From Ferdinandcohnia humi_A (GTDB lineage Bacteria; Bacillota; Bacilli; Bacillales; Bacillaceae_L): 64,000 nucleotides of DNA. Below, piece by piece: positions 1 to 6,903 of this stretch (the first letter of the stretch is position 1; every line of letters starts with the position of its first letter). Below the pieces are notes generated by a model, which did not search any database, was not told the DNA's origin, and worked only from the letters and a program-made list of their open reading frames with translations. A program made the translations under genes and the position numbers. The stretch covers positions 62,001-126,000 of the forward strand of contig JBLKRX010000002.1 in the NCBI GenBank assembly GCA_047608075.1, in the 5' to 3' direction.

Positions 1-458
1 GTAAAATCCATGATCTTTGCAATCTCGGTTTTAAACGTTTCTGCAGTGGTATTCGCGATAGAAGCAGCCATATCTGGGTCTCTATCGGTAACACTAATTT
101 CAACTATCTGACCCCCAACACTTTCAACATTTATTTGAGTAGCTAAGGCTTCAGGGGAGCTTGCTATATTCAATTCGTCAATTACCTTTTCCAAGACAAT
201 CGGATCCACGATTATTACTCTCATTGAATCTATTCCACCCTCAGTATGAAGAAATAGGCGGGTCGATGATTCATAAAGGTAAATTGGTTGATTCTTAGAG
301 TCAAAATAATAACCAAGAATTGCAGTTATTGTGACAAAAGTAACTAATACCCAAACACGTCTTTTGATCACTAGGTAAAGGCTTCTTAAATCAATTTCTT
401 TTACCGATTTCGTGTCTATGAATTCTGAATTACTATTGTTTTGTTTAGTACTTCTCAT
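1..458 (-). CDS. Wzz/CpsC-like chain-length or tyrosine-kinase modulator protein, partial (runs off the left edge)
   Basis: The reading frame starts at an ATG at 458 and stays open to base 1, giving 152 visible N-terminal residues. A hydrophilic start is followed by a membrane segment at about residues 35-51, then an extracytoplasmic region with the Wzz-like pattern of an early conserved stretch (around IVDPIVLEKVIDEL) and a late one (VEISVTDRDPDMAASIANT). This is the architecture of EpsA/YveK/CpsC proteins, which control exopolysaccharide chain length and activate a partner BY-kinase at the membrane. It is probably the first gene of an exopolysaccharide operon lying outside the window. A GTTCTTC/AAAGAAC palindrome lies 40 bases upstream, so SinR-type repression is inferred. 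Confidence 0.85.
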   Translation of the reverse strand, partial: MRSTKQNNSNSEFIDTKSVKEIDLRSLYLVIKRRVWVLVTFVTITAILGYYFDSKNQPIYLYESSTRLFLHTEGGIDSMRVIIVDPIVLEKVIDELNIASSPEALATQINVESVGGQIVEISVTDRDPDMAASIANTTAETFKTEIAKIMDF

Positions 459-497
459 ATTATTTACACCTGCTTTACTTTTAGTACGAACCTAACA

Positions 498-513
498 GTT
501 CTTCATAAAGAAC
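498..513. promoter_or_regulatory. SinR-type operator upstream of the exopolysaccharide gene
   Basis: A 16-bp inverted repeat, GTTCTTCATAAAGAAC, lies 40 bases before the Wzz-like start. Its half-sites match the B. subtilis SinR consensus GTTCTYT. A second AAAGAAC half-site occurs at 597-603. Binding is inferred. Confidence 0.6.
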
Positions 514-627
514 AAATGTAGTAAAAAAATAAGCATTAGCAATTTCTATTGTTCAATTTGGAAAATTTTAATTATGTGCTTACATTGGTTTTTAATAAAG
601 AACTAGTTAACTTGTTTATTAGATATT

Positions 628-981
628 TTATGACTTCAGAGAATTATAGTTTTTAATTTTAACAATTGTATCAGCCATTGTTTTTAGTTCTTCAAATGTG
701 ACATTCTTGCTTTTCATTTCTTGTGAAAGCATAAACCAATCCATATCCATTGTGGTTTTATTTGACAACTCTTTAGCTTCAATATCAAAGAAATAAGAGA
801 TATCAACCTTATAAAAATTTGTTAGTTTTTCTAAAAACTCAACCGTTGGTTTCCGAATCCCTCTTTCAATCTTGGAGAGGTTACTGTAGTTGAAGCTTAT
901 CTCTTCTCCTAGTTCCTTTAAGGTTAATCCGTGTTGTAGTCTTAGTGCTTTAATTTGGTCCCCTATGTGTTTTTTTTTCAT
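628..981 (-). CDS. XRE-family regulator with C-terminal SinI-type dimerisation segment (SlrR-like)
   Basis: A 117-residue DNA-binding protein. Residues about 8-65 form an XRE helix-turn-helix (GLTLKELGEEISFNYSNLSKIERG). The C-terminal part, around MDMDWFMLSQEMKSKNVTFEELK, resembles the SinI/SinR interaction helices (pattern D-W-x2-L-x-E-x4-N-x5-E-E-L). In B. subtilis SinR and SlrR share this layout and heterodimerise. It lies directly upstream of the Wzz-like gene in the same orientation, with operator-like palindromes on both sides. The start at 981 has an AAGGAG 12 bases upstream. The SlrR-like role is inference; it could also be a second SinR paralogue. Confidence 0.75.
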   Translation of the reverse strand: MKKKHIGDQIKALRLQHGLTLKELGEEISFNYSNLSKIERGIRKPTVEFLEKLTNFYKVDISYFFDIEAKELSNKTTMDMDWFMLSQEMKSKNVTFEELKTMADTIVKIKNYNSLKS

Positions 982-1044
982 AAATATTTATTAGCTCCTT
1001 ACTTTTTCTATACTAAGTTTTCAGCAGTCATAACGAACACTAGC

Positions 1045-1060
1045 GTTCTTTATAAAGTAC
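1045..1060. promoter_or_regulatory. SinR-type operator upstream of the SlrR-like gene
   Basis: GTTCTTTATAAAGTAC is a nearly perfect 16-bp palindrome with one half-site identical to the SinR consensus GTTCTYT. It is 64 bases before the start of the regulator at 981, which suggests cross- or autoregulation. Confidence 0.55.
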
Positions 1061-1183
1061 GCATTGTTACTATAGCATGATTTGACTCATTGAACAATAG
1101 GGAATTAAAAAATATATATCACTCAATTTATATTAGGTAAGTATCTAATAAATTCCTAACCCCGACTAATTAAGGTTTCTATT

Positions 1184-1396
1184 TTATATTGATTTTTCAA
1201 ACTTAGCCCTATATTCATTTTTTATTTCCCATTGCATTTCATTTCTGAAAACGGAGGGCTTTACAGGACTGCTTTCTTCTACCAGTACTGCTTTTATTCT
1301 TGTTAAGTTATTATTACAAATTGGACAAAACCATTGCCCAGAATTGCTAGCACTATAAGATGGCCTAAAACATTTATCACAAAGCTTTCTATACAT
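1184..1396 (-). CDS. Small zinc-ribbon protein of unknown function
   Basis: About 70 residues. Two CxxC pairs (CDKC near residue 5 and CPIC near residue 25 from the 1396 start) with aromatic and basic residues between them suggest a single zinc ribbon. The rest is hydrophilic and charged. I prefer the ATG at 1396, preceded by AGTGGTGA. A TTG at 1420 would give 78 residues and overlap the DUF5658 gene by 8 bases. Tight coupling to that gene suggests co-transcription. No family was recognised. Confidence 0.6.
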   Translation of the reverse strand: MYRKLCDKCFRPSYSASNSGQWFCPICNNNLTRIKAVLVEESSPVKPSVFRNEMQWEIKNEYRAKFEKSI

Positions 1397-1412
1397 TGCA
1401 TTCACCACTTTT

Positions 1413-1709
1413 CTATACAAAAGTAACTATCCAATAAACATGGAGCATACAAATGAAGGTATAAGGGATAGATGCGAATAGTGCCAAATTCCTGATCCAC
1501 TTTGCTGCAGGAACCTTATTGAAAAGTACAAATCCATACAACAATAGCGAGAGTAGAAATTTCACACTAATAAACAATAAGGAATCTACTAAAAGTATCT
1601 GATTCATGATAGGATTCTTTTCAGAAATAATCTGTAGTTCTATTCCTATATAGGTACAAACTGCGTCTACAAAGTTCAGTGTCGCCAAATAATAAAATAT
1701 ATGTTTCAT
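1413..1709 (-). CDS. DUF5658 small integral membrane protein
   Basis: A 98-residue protein with three likely membrane segments (about residues 1-25, 38-63 and 72-97). The N-terminal NFVDAVCTYIG motif is what I associate with DUF5658, a family without assigned function. A GGAG lies 6 bases before the ATG at 1709. It is followed at once by the zinc-ribbon gene in the same orientation. A degenerate operator-like palindrome (1729-1744) lies upstream, so the pair may belong to the SinR-controlled set. That link is inference. Confidence 0.7.
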   Translation of the reverse strand: MKHIFYYLATLNFVDAVCTYIGIELQIISEKNPIMNQILLVDSLLFISVKFLLSLLLYGFVLFNKVPAAKWIRNLALFASIPYTFICMLHVYWIVTFV

Positions 1710-1728
1710 TACTGCTCCAATCTAAATA

Positions 1729-1744
1729 ATTCTTAATAACGAAC
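1729..1744. promoter_or_regulatory. Degenerate SinR-type palindrome upstream of the DUF5658 gene
   Basis: ATTCTTAATAACGAAC has the same spacing as the better boxes but two half-site mismatches. A still weaker copy (ATTCATATTCGAAC) lies at 1760-1773. Confidence 0.35.
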
Positions 1745-1836
1745 AATTTGATTATAATAATTCATATTCGAACAGTTTAGGTGTACTGAGTATATGCCAT
1801 TTGCACTATTTTTTAAAATCTTAAAATAAGCCAAAA

Positions 1837-1852
1837 ATTCTTAATAAAGAAC
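1837..1852. promoter_or_regulatory. SinR-type operator in the divergent intergenic region
   Basis: ATTCTTAATAAAGAAC is a 16-bp palindrome with one mismatch in the arms and one perfect AAAGAAC half-site. It lies between the DUF5658 gene and the sinR-like gene and could serve either. Confidence 0.55.
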
Positions 1853-1904
1853 AAAATGCTCCTAATTACTCGCTCTTTCTTCTGTTTTCATATTATTTTA
1901 ACGC

Positions 1905-1937
1905 TTTATAATCCACTTCCTGTTCTTTATAATGAAT
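1905..1937 (+). promoter_or_regulatory. sinR promoter overlapped by a SinR-type box
   Basis: TATAAT at 1928-1933 is a perfect -10 box. TTTATA at 1905-1910 is a weak -35 at 17-bp spacing. GTTCTTT at 1922-1928, an exact SinR half-site with a partial inverted partner to 1937, overlaps the -10, so autorepression is predicted. Confidence 0.5.
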
Positions 1938-1973
1938 TTATAAACTGTTACTATGATTATGAGGAGAAGGCTG

Positions 1974-2339
1974 ATGATCGGAGAAAGAATTAAGTCATTA
2001 AGGAGGAAAAAACGTTATTCAATAACAGAGCTAGCTAAACGTGCTGGTGTTTCAAAATCCTATTTAAGTTATATAGAACGAGATGTCCAAAATAATCCTT
2101 CTCTTCAATTCTTATCAAAAATTGCATTCACGCTTGATACTAATATAGAATATTTACTTGGCAAGGAACAAAAGGCTGATATAAAAAAAGAAGAACTACT
2201 CGATGGGGAATGGACAACTCTGTTACAAAAGGCAATTGATGAGGGAATGAGCAAAGACGATTTCCGGGAGTACCGGGATTATTTAAAGTTTAAGAACTGG
2301 AGAAAGTCACAAGCTATCTCGAACAAGGAAGAGACATAA
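1974..2339 (+). CDS. sinR: SinR-like master biofilm repressor
   Basis: A 121-residue protein starting at the ATG at 1974, behind GAGGAGAAGG; a start at 1953 would lie upstream of this site. Residues about 5-61 are an XRE helix-turn-helix very close to my memory of B. subtilis SinR (MIGERIKSLR start, GVSKSYLSYIER recognition helix, NPSLQFL). Residues about 79-112 (WTTLLQKAIDEG.SKDDFREYRDYLKF) match the SinR dimerisation and SinI-binding helices. SinR represses matrix genes at GTTCTYT sites, and several such sites surround this gene. No sinI-sized ORF lies just upstream, unlike B. subtilis. Confidence 0.85.
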   Translation: MIGERIKSLRRKKRYSITELAKRAGVSKSYLSYIERDVQNNPSLQFLSKIAFTLDTNIEYLLGKEQKADIKKEELLDGEWTTLLQKAIDEGMSKDDFREYRDYLKFKNWRKSQAISNKEET

Positions 2340-2361
2340 CCTATTTTTATACATACTACAT

Positions 2362-2388
2362 AAGCGACCTTTCGAACAAAGGTCGCTT
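2362..2388. terminator. Hairpin after sinR
   Basis: An 11-bp perfect stem (AAGCGACCTTT / AAAGGTCGCTT) with a 5-base loop, 22 bases after the sinR stop. There is no long T-run. Confidence 0.55.
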
Positions 2389-2428
2389 TACATTACGGTA
2401 TATTGGGATGTTAAAGGCGCTAAATCAA

Positions 2429-3043
2429 TTAATTCGTCTTCTCCATCGCAGATAAAACAAGTCCTCTTTCATTTTCTTCAGCTTTATAGGTGACATTGTT
2501 TAAGGTTGCAGTTCCGTTTACTATTTTATCTTTATCGCGGAGTAATCCTAATTGGTTTGTTATTTTTCCAATATCTTCTTCTTTAACAGCTTCTTCCGTG
2601 TTCGTTACAGCCACCAAAAGGAAAAATGCTGCAATTGTGTCCTCGTATTTGTCTAAAGCTGTATTTAGATTTCCTGATTCCATATCTTTTTTTACCAACG
2701 ATAATCTTACTACCTCATTGGTTTGTTCGTTTACAATTCCTTCAAGAATTAGTCCTTCACTTACATCTTGCTTAAATTCTCCATTTGTAACCTTAATCTG
2801 TTTGATTTGATATGCACCAGAATCCTCCATCGTTGCTTGGGCTTCATTCCAATTCTTTACAAGATCTTCCGTAGTAAATCCTAATGAACCCAGTCTAAGG
2901 ATTCGTTCATCTGCCTGTTGGATTTTTGTTACCTTAGGATCTTCTTTTTTCTCTTTATCCTTAGCTTTATCGTCGCCTTTACAACTTGCTAGTAAAAACA
3001 CACTTAGTAGTAAAATGCTTAGTACATATAGTTGTTTTCGCAT
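2429..3043 (-). CDS. Putative lipoprotein, function unknown
   Basis: 204 residues. The N-terminus has a lipoprotein signal peptide with lipobox LASC (cysteine 21), followed by a Lys/Asp/Glu-rich linker. The mature part has no motif I recognise; it carries the phrase LGLLRDKDKIVNGTATLNN near the C-terminus. The start at 3043 has a near-perfect AGGAGGAAA ribosome site. It converges on sinR and probably acts at the outer face of the membrane. It lies where B. subtilis carries tapA-sipW-tasA, but shows no TasA or TapA features. Confidence 0.75.
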   Translation of the reverse strand: MRKQLYVLSILLLSVFLLASCKGDDKAKDKEKKEDPKVTKIQQADERILRLGSLGFTTEDLVKNWNEAQATMEDSGAYQIKQIKVTNGEFKQDVSEGLILEGIVNEQTNEVVRLSLVKKDMESGNLNTALDKYEDTIAAFFLLVAVTNTEEAVKEEDIGKITNQLGLLRDKDKIVNGTATLNNVTYKAEENERGLVLSAMEKTN

Positions 3044-3164
3044 GATTTTCCTCCTAAGAAGTTACATTGCACATAATGATAATATGTACGATAGAAGGGA
3101 AAATCATTCAAACGTAAGTATAGGTAATCAGATAGAGCGCTCCGATTCGTGGAACGCTCCTAGA

Positions 3165-3785
3165 TTAAAATTCTTCTTTTTCACTTATCATTGCCTTCAC
3201 TATAAACAATTCATCTGATTGATTTATTGTTTGCTGAATCAACTCTTCATCCAAACCAATAGCTATTCCGTTTGAATCATCCTTAATAATGAGAGCAACA
3301 GTGAATGGCTTTTCAGCTTCAAGTGTTGTGTCCTCATCAATCCACGTCTTTGCTTGAGCTATCTGTGGATTCTCCATCTTCTTTGGTAACGATTCAAATG
3401 AAGAAATTGAACCATCGTCTATTATTGATATGTTCCATCGGGAATACCAATTGTCTTCATCAAGTTTAAAATTTGTTTGGGAAGTGGCAATTGTTGCTTT
3501 ATTTTTAGAAAAACCTGTTGCGCCCCCCGCAACATTCTCCTGCTTTTGACCGTTCTTGTAATGCTCAATCCAGTAGTGGACTGTTTTTACATTTTCGTTC
3601 TTGATCTCTACATCATAAATAAATACACTCTCAAAGCCGAGCGAATCAATAATACGTTGGTTATTATTATCCAATGGTTTCAAGATGGCATCTACATTTT
3701 TAACCGAAATCTTTTCATTATTGCTACACCCCATGATTGTAGCAATGAGAAAAATCAAGATATATGTAACCTTTAGTTTATGCAT
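3165..3785 (-). CDS. Putative lipoprotein, function unknown
   Basis: About 206 residues from the ATG at 3785, which follows a GGGGGC element; an upstream start at 3818 would hide the signal peptide. A short hydrophobic signal ends in the lipobox IMGC. The mature part is acidic and hydrophilic with predicted beta-rich stretches and no recognised domain. It is separated from the next lipoprotein gene by about 120 bases, so co-expression is possible but not shown. A short imperfect hairpin at 3134-3162 may end it. Confidence 0.7.
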   Translation of the reverse strand: MHKLKVTYILIFLIATIMGCSNNEKISVKNVDAILKPLDNNNQRIIDSLGFESVFIYDVEIKNENVKTVHYWIEHYKNGQKQENVAGGATGFSKNKATIATSQTNFKLDEDNWYSRWNISIIDDGSISSFESLPKKMENPQIAQAKTWIDEDTTLEAEKPFTVALIIKDDSNGIAIGLDEELIQQTINQSDELFIVKAMISEKEEF

Positions 3786-3887
3786 ATGACAGAAGCCCCC
3801 TTTTTCCCATTTTACCACGTATCGCCGATAAAACTGTATAATATTTCCACCACTTGCTAAACCTACTTATAAAGTGAGGTGTGTTGC

Positions 3888-4235
3888 TTGCTAAAAAAAA
3901 TACTTATCGGAATCTGTCTAACCTTTATGGTATTTGGACTTCATACAATTAACGTTGTTAGACCTCTGGATGTACTTGCAGCCCATAAAAAACCAGTTCC
4001 TGAATATGCAAAATGGGGCCGACTTGCTATGAAGGAGACACAAAAGCGTTATCCACTGGCACAAATCATCGATTATCTACATATGGGACGAGACGAAAAG
4101 AATGGTACGACTATTGAACGATTTAAGCTTTGGATGAGGCAGGATAACAGAGAGTTCGGAGCATTTGTTACCATCACCTTTGACAGCAAAACGGAAGAAG
4201 TACAAAACGTTCTCATCGTCGAAACGAACAGATAG
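3888..4235 (+). CDS. yqzG: YqzG-like DUF3889 secreted protein
   Basis: About 115 residues. A TTG at 3888, six bases behind GAGGTG, is preferred over the GTG at 3879. A signal peptide (LKKILIGICLTFMVFGL) precedes a small domain with the DUF3889 pattern: P.YAKWGRLAM..T..RYP.A.I.DYLH.GR, then FKLWMR and FGAFVTITFD. In B. subtilis yqzG lies between comG/yqzE and the tapA-tasA-sinR cluster, matching the position here. The biochemical function of the family is not known. It is probably exported. Confidence 0.75.
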   Translation: MLKKILIGICLTFMVFGLHTINVVRPLDVLAAHKKPVPEYAKWGRLAMKETQKRYPLAQIIDYLHMGRDEKNGTTIERFKLWMRQDNREFGAFVTITFDSKTEEVQNVLIVETNR

Positions 4236-4360
4236 CGTCCTCCTGAGGTGGACAATTGTATTTCTGTGGTGCCTGACACCGTTTGGTTACAATGTTCACC
4301 CACTCTTTACATAAAATCCTATTTCTAGCTAAAAATAGTCGGTAAAGGAGGTGTATTGCT

Positions 4361-4720
4361 ATGACTGGTTTATTTATGAAAATCATTATTTTGCCTTTGG
4401 TTGTAGCTATATGTGCCGGGATATTTGGAAATGTTGATTATGTAAGATGGTATCAGCCAATTATAGTTGGTTTACTGTTAGCAATAGTTGGTCACTTAAT
4501 GGAAGTGATGATGTTGCGAAGAAATACAGAAGTTATTACAGATATTACTGATTTTATTACTGCAGCACTGGTTGTCTATTTTGTTTCAATCTTTTTAGAA
4601 GGAGCGCGAGTCAGTTTTTGGGGTGCCGTTTTAACTGCATTGGTGGTCACGTTAATTGAGATTCCAGTTCATCGTTGGTTAACTCGTACTAGACAAACCG
4701 GGCAGGAAACATATAATTAA
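4361..4720 (+). CDS. DUF2512 (YndM-type) membrane protein
   Basis: 119 residues with four hydrophobic segments (about residues 4-24, 31-50, 63-81 and 87-104) and a short polar tail. The pattern matches the DUF2512/YndM family from memory. Function unknown; some family members are linked to sporulation. TAAAGGAGGTG lies just before the ATG. It is monocistronic, ending at a strong terminator and followed by repeat copy A. Confidence 0.7.
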   Translation: MTGLFMKIIILPLVVAICAGIFGNVDYVRWYQPIIVGLLLAIVGHLMEVMMLRRNTEVITDITDFITAALVVYFVSIFLEGARVSFWGAVLTALVVTLIEIPVHRWLTRTRQTGQETYN

Positions 4721-4757
4721 ACACATCCTAAGCAGTAACATTCTCTAGAAATTGTTA

Positions 4758-4785
4758 AGAGGTGCGTCTCACGCACCTCTTTTTC
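4758..4785 (+). terminator. Rho-independent terminator of the DUF2512 gene
   Basis: A 10-bp perfect stem (AGAGGTGCGT / ACGCACCTCT), a 3-base loop and a TTTTTC tail. Confidence 0.85.
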
Positions 4786-5031
4786 AATGTCTAGCTCCAG
4801 TATCTAGCCCTCGAGGTCAAATAACCTGTGGAAAGCAAAGTCAGAGAACGACTTTCTTTCCACATGTAATTTACTTATCGGACTAGCACAGGACAAGGAA
4901 AGGTCTGGCAGCATAATCATTGCACGAAGGAAATGCTTGGCATATTCGAGAAGACGTGCTGATGTCAACCTTGCCACAGGACGTGGCGGATGTTAGTTGA
5001 CGTTCATCTTCAAAGGTGCTTGCGCTTTCTT
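4785..5031 (+). repeat. Interspersed repeat, copy A (long form)
   Basis: Begins with CAATGTCTAGCTCCAG and ends GGTGCTTGCGCTTTCTTA, two bases from the moaA stop. Shared blocks with the other copies are CTCGAGGTCAAA, the AAAGTC/GACTTT hairpin (4837-4855), CTTATCGGACT.GCACAGG and CAGGACGTGGCGGAT.TTAGTTGACG. It fills the gap between the DUF2512 gene and moaA. Confidence 0.8.
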
Positions 5032-5032
5032 A

Positions 5033-6055
5033 TTACCCACCAATATAAGACATTTCAATTTTTTTACGTTTTTTTGCGGTTTCTTCAGTTCGTTCATCAG
5101 AATATCTGTCTCTTCTCGTTTGCCAGATAGACTGTAGTTCTGCGTCAATGTCACTTTCAGATGCACCAGAACGAATCAATTTTCGAAGATCATGACCACT
5201 CGTTGCGAATAAGCACGTATAGAGCTTACCATCTGCCGAAATTCTTGCACGGGTACAGCTTGAACAAAAGGATTCTGTTACAGATGAGATAAATCCAATT
5301 TCAACGTCCGTACCTACATACCTATAACGCTTTGCAACCTCACCAAAATAGTCAGCATCCACTGGTTCTAATGGCATTTCCGCATGGATGAGGTCATGAA
5401 TATATTTCTTTGATACAACCTGATCAAAGTTCCAGCCGTTGGTTGTTCCGACATCCATAAATTCAATAAAACGTAAGGTAATCCCCTTATCCTTAAAATA
5501 ACGCGCCATTGGTAGAATTTGCGAATCGTTTTTGCCTTTTTGAACAACCATGTTCATTTTCACATATAGTCCTGCATCAATTGCCGCTTCAATTCCAGCT
5601 AATACAGGCTTCACACCAACAGATCTTCCATTCATTGCTTTAAAAGTATCTTCATCAAGGGAATCGAGACTTACATTAACACGCTGTAGTCCCGCTTCCT
5701 TCAACAGTTTTGCATACTTTGGTAAAAATACACCATTGGTTGTTAACGCAATATCTTCAACACCATCTATATTTGTTAAGCGCTCAATGAGCTCCGGCAT
5801 ATTCTTTCTGACAAGTGGTTCCCCACCTGTTAACCTAATTTTTTGCACACCTAATTTTACAAAGCTTCTTGTTAGTGCCTCTATCTCAGAAAAGGATAAT
5901 AATTCTCCTTGTTGTAAGAATTGATAATCGTCCCCAAAGATCTCCTTAGGCATACAATAAGAGCAACGAAAATTACATTGATCAGTAACAGAGATTCGCA
6001 AATCGCGCAAAGGGCGATTTAACTGATCAACAATTTTTTCTTTTTCCATCGTCAT
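5033..6055 (-). CDS. moaA: GTP 3',8-cyclase (molybdenum cofactor biosynthesis)
   Basis: 340 residues, the full family length. A radical-SAM enzyme that makes 3',8-cyclo-7,8-dihydro-GTP from GTP, the first step of molybdopterin synthesis. The SAM-cluster motif CNFRCSYC (Cys27, Cys31, Cys34), the LTGGEPLVR motif and the C-terminal substrate cluster (Cys264, Cys267, Cys281) are all present, and it ends in the Gly-Gly tail typical of MoaA. The start at 6055 follows AGGAGTG. No other molybdopterin gene is in the window, so it is transcribed alone. Cytoplasmic. Confidence 0.95.
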   Translation of the reverse strand: MTMEKEKIVDQLNRPLRDLRISVTDQCNFRCSYCMPKEIFGDDYQFLQQGELLSFSEIEALTRSFVKLGVQKIRLTGGEPLVRKNMPELIERLTNIDGVEDIALTTNGVFLPKYAKLLKEAGLQRVNVSLDSLDEDTFKAMNGRSVGVKPVLAGIEAAIDAGLYVKMNMVVQKGKNDSQILPMARYFKDKGITLRFIEFMDVGTTNGWNFDQVVSKKYIHDLIHAEMPLEPVDADYFGEVAKRYRYVGTDVEIGFISSVTESFCSSCTRARISADGKLYTCLFATSGHDLRKLIRSGASESDIDAELQSIWQTRRDRYSDERTEETAKKRKKIEMSYIGG

Positions 6056-6433
6056 TATCTGTCACTCCTATAATATGAAGTACTATTACTCTATCACACT
6101 ACCTAGTTGTTGTGAATAGAAAGGAATTGAACAAATAAAGAACATTATATATCAACTTTTTCAAACCACATTCTTCGTTTCTTTCATAAATTCTCATTCT
6201 CCATAAGAAATAATTTTTACAAAAGTAGACAAACGCCCACGACAACTACCCATTCTTTACATATCCATGATAGTGTAGGCGGAATAAGGAGAGACTTCCG
6301 TCCTTGATGGATTGGCTCTTACCACATTTTCACTAACATGAGAGATACAAACATTCATGTTAAAAGGCAGTTACCCGTAAGACTGCATGCTCTTACTATG
6401 TACGGGATACTACATGTAATAGGAGGTTTTTAG
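6056..6433. other. Divergent intergenic region and possible structured leader
   Basis: 378 bases without a gene between divergently transcribed moaA and the Gly/Tyr/Pro-rich gene. From about 6330 to 6400 there are several short inverted repeats: AACATGA/TCATGTT, GCAGT/ACTGC and CCCGTA/TACGGG. They could fold as a 5' leader of the downstream gene. No known riboswitch was recognised and no convincing SigA promoter was found. Confidence 0.4.
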
Positions 6434-6625
6434 ATGGGACCATATAGAAGACCTTTTGGAATACCTAGAAGACCTTACTGGGGTGGACCACTAATTGGCG
6501 GTTTACTAGGAGGACTTGTTGGTAGCACAATTTTCAATCCGTATTTCTATGGTGGATATCCATATTATCGCCCACCATATTATCCTTACCCTCCGTATCC
6601 TTATTATGGCGGTTACTGGTTCTAA
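6434..6625 (+). CDS. Small Gly/Tyr/Pro-rich protein (coat- or surface-like)
   Basis: 63 residues. An N-terminal Arg/Pro segment, then a glycine-rich hydrophobic stretch (GGPLIGGLLGGLVGST, about residues 17-32), then a tail made almost wholly of Tyr, Pro and Gly in YPYYRPPYYPYPPYP-like repeats. A perfect AGGAGG precedes the ATG and a strong terminator follows, so it is a real monocistronic gene. The composition resembles spore coat or outer-layer proteins that become cross-linked through tyrosine, but that is inference. Family unknown. Confidence 0.75.
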   Translation: MGPYRRPFGIPRRPYWGGPLIGGLLGGLVGSTIFNPYFYGGYPYYRPPYYPYPPYPYYGGYWF

Positions 6626-6645
6626 AACAACATGAGATTACAAAA

Positions 6646-6676
6646 GAGCTGACTTTGTATTCAGTCAGCTCGCCTT
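6646..6676 (+). terminator. Terminator of the Gly/Tyr/Pro-rich gene
   Basis: A 9-bp perfect stem (GAGCTGACT / AGTCAGCTC), an 8-base loop, then GCCTTTTTAT. It overlaps the 3' end of the convergent yqzE gene. Confidence 0.8.
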
Positions 6677-6879
6677 TTTATAAACTTTGTTTCTTTATGG
6701 TCATTCCTTTTTTTAAACAGAAGACTCAATGCAAGCGGTAGAACCCCAAACCATCTATTTGATAATGAGGGAAGTTCTTCCTTACGCTGCTGTCTTGTTT
6801 GTTTTCTGACATCTTTTGGTTTATCTATGTAACTGACAATCTGTTGAGTAACAAACTTAACATAATCATTTGTAGACAT
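6661..6879 (-). CDS. yqzE: YqzE family protein
   Basis: About 72 residues from the ATG at 6879, five bases after GGTGGGAG. The MSTNDYVKFVTQQIVSYIDKPK start is the signature of YqzE. A basic, Gln/Arg-rich middle precedes a short hydrophobic segment (WFGVLPLALSLLF) and a basic tail. In B. subtilis yqzE is the last gene after comGG and is ComK-controlled. Here it is separated from comGG by aroK, a peptidase and the M32 gene, and sits directly downstream of aroK. Function unknown. Confidence 0.8.
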   Translation of the reverse strand: MSTNDYVKFVTQQIVSYIDKPKDVRKQTRQQRKEELPSLSNRWFGVLPLALSLLFKKRNDHKETKFIKRRAD

Positions 6880-6903
6880 AATAACTCCCACCTTTACATT
6901 CCT

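Noticed and set aside
3134..3162. Strong terminator after the 3165 lipoprotein gene
   Set aside because: The inverted repeat has an internal mismatch and no T-run; only noted in that gene's entry.
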